Shown: in pieces, positions 59,588 to 64,000 of the stretch
Position numbering within the stretch: the first letter of the stretch is position 1
Layout of the letters: every line of letters begins with the position of its first letter
NCBI GenBank assembly: GCA_946122785.1
Contig: CAMGYJ010000010.1
Coordinates: forward strand, 11,197,467 to 11,261,466
DNA length: 64,000 nt
DNA from: Linum tenue
Taxonomy: Eukaryota > Streptophyta > Magnoliopsida > Malpighiales > Linaceae
Direction of reading: 5' to 3'
The notes under the pieces: generated by a model
The model's database searches: none
What the model saw: the letters and a program-made list of their open reading frames with translations, nothing else
Told to the model about the DNA's origin: nothing
Program-made: the position numbers and the translations under genes

Positions 59588-59864
59588 TATTATGTAAATA
59601 TTGATACATGGATGACCAATGACCTACCACATTAGATGCTCACTTGGGAGTTACATGTAACCCCTATTTCTACATCATTATCTAGCATTCATATGCATTG
59701 ATATTAGAATGTAGTGGTTACCAAAGTGTGCCTATAAATGTAGCACACCATTGTATCAAAAGTGGAGAATGAATAAGAAAGCTCACTTCCCCCTCTCTTC
59801 TTTGTGTCTTTCCCTCTCTAATCTTCTCTTGTAGTTGTTTATATTTTTCATTAGTTTCATAACA
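59588..59864 (+). repeat. Right LTR of the second copia element
   Basis: Starts TATTATGTAAATATTG after AAGGGGGAG and ends TTTCATAACA, followed by CTAAT. Confidence 0.9.
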
Positions 59865-59869
59865 CTAAT

Positions 59870-60560
59870 CTTTTGCATTTCCTTTAGTCTTAATAGCCAA
59901 CAATGATAGTCCAGGCCGTGAGTAATTATCCTATGGTAAAATGTCTTTAATACAGGGTAAATGATGATTTGGAAAGAAGACTTAAGGGTCATCTGAATAT
60001 TGGGATTCTAGAAGTTGTATTAGGACAATACATTTAATGGCGAGAATTCATTGTTTATAGTTTTTTATGTGACACATATAATCATTCATTATGAATGATT
60101 CTCAATCTCAACTAAAACTCAAAATTGTCATAAGAAATTGTTGATCCATATATTTCTTCCATATTTGTCCCTAATTAAATATTTCTATATTCCTATAATA
60201 CATTTTATTTCCTTTCGTCTCTGTTCTTAGTTATTCTAAGAGAGAAGCATATCATTACTCCTTGCTTGCGGCGGCGAGCTTCTTGTCACAGAGCTCTGAC
60301 AAACTTCCATCACTCTTTCTCTCACTTGTTTTGTGTTTGGCTGTGAAGCAGAGCCGAAAGACTCACACAGAGGCAGAGGAGCAGCGAATCCAAAGGACCA
60401 TAAAGTTTCGAGGCATTTTAGTGTGCTTTATAGTATTGGTACTATAAAACATTTACAGCCATTAGATCATGTTCAAACTATATCAACCATTAGATTTTAT
60501 TTAAATTATTAAATTATTATTTTATTTGTGTGTGATAACCGGTACAACCGGTTGTCTGAA
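59870..60560. other. Intergenic, no recognised feature
   Basis: AT-rich with one GC-richer patch near 60260-60400 that gives a short frame without a domain. Nothing called. Confidence 0.35.
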
Positions 60561-60686
60561 ACCAATTGAGACAAACACTATCTTCCTTCGAAACCATTCT
60601 TCTCACCGCCGAAACCCTTCTTCCTTCGATCCTCTTCCTTCCTTCGATCCTCTCCACGCAGCTAGCGAGCAGTGAAGACGGCGACA

Positions 60687-60776
60687 GTGAAGACGGCGAG
60701 CAGTGGGTGACGACGAGTGAAGACGGCGAGCAGTGGGTGACGACGAGTGAAGACGGCGATTAGTGGGTGACGACGA
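60687..60776. repeat. Three tandem copies of a 30-bp unit
   Basis: GTGAAGACGGCGAGCAGTGG begins each unit. Copies lie at 60687-60716, 60717-60746 and 60747-60776, with two changed bases in the third and a degenerate partial copy before it. They sit in a GC-rich patch (60600-60980) that also repeats CTCTTCCCATCGATAGC twice. Confidence 0.85.
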
Positions 60777-60975
60777 GTAGAAGGCGGCAGTGAAGGCGGC
60801 GATTCGGATTCCAGATTCCGACGACGACAGTGAAGGCGGCGAGCAAGGGACGACGAGAGCGAGCATCTCTTCGTCGATTGCAAACGAAGACCCTCTTCCC
60901 ATCGATAGCTAACGAAGACTCTGCACAAAACCCCTCTTCCCATCGATAGCAAACGAAGACCGCTGACCTACCTCC

Positions 60976-61368
60976 TCCACCGCAACTTTTTTCGGTTAGT
61001 ACTATCTTCTTTGTGTTTAGCTTGATAATTAGCTGCAATGGCGGTTCCTGTTGTTCCTTCACTTGTTTTGAAGGAGAATTTGCAGCATTTACCTTCTCTT
61101 CACCTTGTTTTTGCTGTTGAGGTTGTGCTTGATTTGTCTCCGTTTCAGCAACATCCTTAGCAGGCTCTTGTTGTTGTTGTTGTTGTTCCTCAATCTTCTT
61201 CTGTTGAGGAGGAGCATTGGGTTCTTCTGTTGTTAGGGTAGAAGAATTCGAGTCTGAAGAATTCACAGCAGTTGTGGTTGTTGTTGTTGTGGTTGCGGTT
61301 GTGGTTGTTGATGATGCTTCCTTTGGTGAGGAAGCTTTGGATGGATGTTGTTGTTGTAGTTCTTCCAT
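60976..61368 (-). other. Low-complexity Gln/Thr-rich open frame, doubtful gene
   Basis: Minus strand from Met 61368: MEELQQQHPSKASSPKEASS, then runs of Thr, Gln and Glu coded by (GTT)n- and (TGT)n-like microsatellites, then PPLQLIIKLNTKK. There is no known domain. Beyond about 60976 the frame continues into unrelated GC-rich repeats. It could be a fragment of an intrinsically disordered protein, or only repeat DNA being translated. Confidence 0.25.
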
Positions 61369-61429
61369 CTTCTTCGTGGGAGGATTGATATGATATGATA
61401 TGGTAGATAGAAAGGCCGTGTTCACTGAG

Positions 61430-62325
61430 AAAGTTGGGAATTTTTCTCTGTTTAGCCAATTGATGAATGTAGTTAAGTTTGAAAACCATGATTTGTTTGA
61501 TTGATTTAAGTCTCTTTGCTATGGTTAGTGGCTCCAAGCATGCGATTAACCAACAGAAATGGGTGCTTATCTTAACTGTTCACTTCATAGTATGAGTTTT
61601 CTGTTTGTGGAGTTATCGGATGTATCCGAAGGGACTGTATGTGGAGTTAGAATTGTGTATATAATGTAGAAAAGAAGTTTAGTGCAGTGGGTAAAAGAGC
61701 TTCCATGAATGATGAGACATTAAGGTCAAACTTAGTTAGGATATTTAGAGCATGGTTGTGGCTGATCGATATGCAAATATAGGAGGTCTGTTGGCCTTAG
61801 AATATACGGCAGCTTGGGAGTTACTCCCAGTTTTATTCTTTATTTTACATTCCGTGCCTCGATCTCATTTTGTATTGTTCATTTCGTTGTTGCCTTTGCT
61901 TTCAAACTGAAGAGAATAACTGTGCTGGGGTTGTTCTGCTTGCTTCTTTAGTTCTTTGGTCTTGATTGGGTTTTAGGGATGTAAGGAATGGGTTTGTAGA
62001 GTTTACTTAATAGTCAATTTTTATCTCCCACATCCCACTAGAGTTCGAGTTATTTTCAGGGTTTTTAGTGTCGTTACCGTTGCTTGTTGATTACATTTTG
62101 GACTGTTAATTGAAGGGTCTTGCTTGGCTGCATGAAAGGTGCAATTGAGTGTGTTAGTCAAGAACTATTTCATGAAATCAGGGTGACTTCAGTTTTAGCC
62201 AGTTTGGATGGAAATAGAGCGAGTGTTTATGGTGGTGTCATGGGTTATGGAAAGCTTAGTGGCTATGCTCGTGGTCATGTTATTTAGCTCTCAAAAGTTG
62301 TAAGTTGTGTGTGGTTTCTGGAAAT
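61430..62325. other. Intergenic or leader DNA, no recognised feature
   Basis: T-rich DNA without convincing frames. It could be the leader intron of the gene at 62913. Confidence 0.35.
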
Positions 62326-62705
62326 ATCACGGCTGTGAGAGAGACCGTGGATGTAATTCTGGAAATATCACGGCTGTGAGATAGGCCGTGAGAGAGACCG
62401 TGTATGTAAAAACACACTTCTCAGTTTCCCAGAGGTTTTCACGGGTTGCCTTCGACAGTGTCACGGCCGTGAGATGAGCCGTGTTTTTGGATATGGATGA
62501 TGGGCATCTCACGGCCCCTTTGTAAATTATCACGGGCCCCTTTGTAAATTATCACGGGCCCCTTTGTAAATTATCACGGGCCCCTTTGTAAATTCTCACG
62601 GCCCCTTTGTAAATTCTCACGGCCGTGAGAATAAGCCGTGTGATTGTCTGGAGATATGCAAACTTCTCTTTGCTTCTCACGGGTCATGTCACGGCCGTGA
62701 GATTT
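62326..62705. repeat. Array of CTCACGGCCGTGAG palindromic words
   Basis: The words TCACGGCCGTGAGA (near 62461, 62618, 62690) and half or variant forms (TCACGGCTGTGAG at 62327 and 62367, GCCGTGAG, GGCCGTGTG, CACGGG) occur about fifteen times in 380 bases. The core ACGGCCGT is shared with the array at 19472-19735, but the outer bases differ. Confidence 0.8.
62511..62622. repeat. 22-bp tandem repeat, five copies
   Basis: CCCCTTTGTAAATT recurs at about 62515, 62537, 62559, 62581 and 62602, with CACGGG or CACGG between. It lies inside the palindrome array. The 22-bp unit length keeps the CACGG words in register. Confidence 0.88.
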
Positions 62706-62912
62706 TGCATTTTGGGTGAAATTTAATGAAAGCTGGGTGTTTTCATGGTTAATTAGTGTACTCAGGTGTTGATGTAGGGGGTTTTCAGTTCTTCTGGTAG
62801 TTAGAACTTGTATTTTGTTTGTACTCTTCGGCATGCTTATAATTCGTGTTTCAAGGCATGCTTATAATTTTTCTGTTGTTTTAATTTTGCAGTTTGCTAA
62901 AATTGTTCTATA

Positions 62913-64000
62913 ATGAAGACGAAGAGGCATCAAATTTTCAGCACGCGATGTTCTCCTAGGAAAGTATTCTCAGTAGTCTCAAATTTAGAGGCTTGTCAAT
63001 CAGAGGCCATTAGGAGATGTGGCTTTGGTCGTATTCTTGATGTCAAAGCAAGAAAGCTACAACGTGAGTTGTTGGAGAAACTTGTGAAGAGCTTTAATCT
63101 GGAAGAAAGCACAATTAAGGCGTATGGGTTGGAAGTGCATATTTCGGCCAAAGATTTCGAGCGAATTATGGGTGTGCCTGAGGGAGGTACTGATATCATC
63201 TTGAATGGTGAAGAAGTGGAGGGAAGATCAGAGGAATTGGAACCATTTAGAGTGTTTTCGACACGTGATTGTGGCCGACAGGCGATTTCCACAAGCTTAA
63301 TGCAGAAGGAGTTGTCGAAGATGAAAGATAGCGACGATCTATTTCTTCAAATGTTTATTTTGTACGTAATGGGGGTGCTATTAGTACCAACTAGAAGAGA
63401 GGACATTTCCTTGTCTTCGGTATACGCTGTCACCGATGTTGCAGACATTCCGAAGAAGAATTGGGCATCCTTTTGCTTCAATGAATTAGTCAAATGCATC
63501 TGCGACCATAATGTTTATAAAAGAGAGTATATACCGGGTTGCTTGTTGTTTTTGGAGGTAAATAATTGCTAATCCCGACTTTCTACATATTTGTAATGAT
63601 TAATCATCATGTTGATTATAGTATTTTTTTTTTTGTAGTTAATATTCTTGGAGCATGCAAATGGTATTTTCCAAACCGTTGATGGGAGTTTGGATTTGAT
63701 GAGTTGGGGGAGCGGAGACGTGGAGTTATTGTTAACAAAAGTGGTAAGATTGATAGTATATTTGATTCTTTTGACAAGTTGGAGCATGCTAATGGTACAT
63801 TTGGTTCCCTTTTTAATTAATTTATAGGTTTCCAGCAGTTCGGGGAAAAGATCAGCTGAGGATGCCGGTTTGAAATCACCTCCAAGGAAACGGGGAAAAG
63901 GAGACGGGAAACGGCCCAAACCCGACGGGGATGAGCTGCTTCCCTATGAGCGTATTGATGCTCGGTTTAGTACCATGGAGGGTAGAATTGACAACTTTGG
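62913..64000 (+). CDS. Partial gene: DUF1985/Ulp1-associated type protein, N-terminal part
   Basis: Exons 62913-63557, 63639-63743 and 63828 onward, all phase 0 with GT-AG borders. The frame is still open at the window edge. Exon 1 reads TRCSPRKVFSVVSNLEACQS, EAIRRCGFGRILDVKARKLQ and HISAKDFERIMGVPEGG. This arrangement is seen in a large plant family whose members often end in a Ulp1-type cysteine protease and are often spread by Mutator-like elements. Exon 2 continues LIFLEHANGIFQTVDGSLDL. Exon 3 has a basic, nuclear-signal-like PPRKRGKGDGKRPKPDG. The catalytic part, if any, lies beyond 64000. A near copy of the exon 2 start (GGAGCATGCTAATGG, 63781) sits in intron 2. Confidence 0.6.

Larger units (their letters stand above)
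54894..59864 (+). mobile_element. Second copia element: intact ends, eroded interior
   Basis: LTRs 54894-55170 and 59588-59864, 277 bases each and differing at about 6 positions. CTAAT duplicates at 54889-54893 and 59865-59869. A primer-site-like CGTTATCAACACGAAGC follows the left LTR and AAGGGGGAG precedes the right. LTR ends are TA or TT...CA. Coding traces are in order but broken everywhere: a degenerate knuckle (CYHCNGNLHLSHTHC, 55580), WLVRLDHPGS (56655), GCAAYIPIAPPQY (57177), RDRPIGSNDRHPRERKGA (57570), and YVDDMTIIGALEELPKTVDC (58635). No frame exceeds about 100 codons. Confidence 0.92.

Noticed and set aside
62511..62622. CRISPR-like 22-bp repeats
   Set aside because: Direct tandem units without unique spacers; a minisatellite.

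Overview
This window is nuclear DNA of a flowering plant, almost certainly a eudicot. The genes carry GT-AG introns, there is a GAMYB-type MYB gene with a miR159 target site, there are plant-specific Golgi glycosyltransferases, and the intergenic space is filled with copia, gypsy, LINE, hAT and Mutator-like elements. I cannot name the species from sequence alone.

Layout. 0-7 kb: repeat-derived DNA, including a LINE RNase H fragment split by a 506-bp Mutator-type MITE (9-bp target duplication) and a 1.8-kb hAT element (8-bp duplication). 7.1-17.2 kb: a gene island of three Golgi glycosyltransferases from different families, namely a Nucleotid_trans/GT77-like gene (minus), a GT37 xyloglucan-type fucosyltransferase (plus, head to head with the first, under 0.5 kb apart) and a GT61 gene (plus). 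17.3-22.4 kb: a LINE reverse transcriptase relic, a gypsy-type 3' LTR and hAT arms. 22.8-25.0 kb: the intact gene for the nascent polypeptide-associated complex alpha subunit. 25.3-28.6 kb (minus): a decayed FRA3-type inositol polyphosphate 5-phosphatase pseudogene, cut by a 5.06-kb copia element (28630-33692, target duplication GACAG). Its upstream part resumes at 33.7-34.4 kb as an unrelated membrane-protein-like ORF.

35-42 kb: LINE fragments, a minus-strand gypsy (Athila-like) relic and a nested set of DNA transposons at 39.8-42.2 kb. 42.2-46.9 kb: the GAMYB-type gene with a probable leader intron. 47.4-48.1 kb (minus): a probable plastid membrane protein. 48.4-53.9 kb: a Mutator-like element with about 160-170-bp inverted repeats and an exact 9-bp duplication. 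It holds a 4.15-kb hAT element whose transposase frame is broken by three stop codons only. 54.9-59.9 kb: a second copia element with near-identical LTRs but a badly eroded interior. 60-64 kb: low-complexity repeats, a second array of palindromic words and the 5' part of a DUF1985/Ulp1-associated type gene that runs off the right edge.

The most unusual theme is a set of non-coding elements, several proven to be transposons by target duplications, whose sequence is largely made of one short self-complementary word repeated every 15-40 bases. The word differs by element: GGTCGACC, CACACGGCCGTGTG, CTCACGGCCGTGAG, GGGTGCACTGAGTGCACCC, and TTCACGT/ACGTGAA. The most useful functional lead is the clustering of three wall-polysaccharide glycosyltransferase families, two of which may share a promoter. 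All readings are by eye; identities and family names were not checked against databases.
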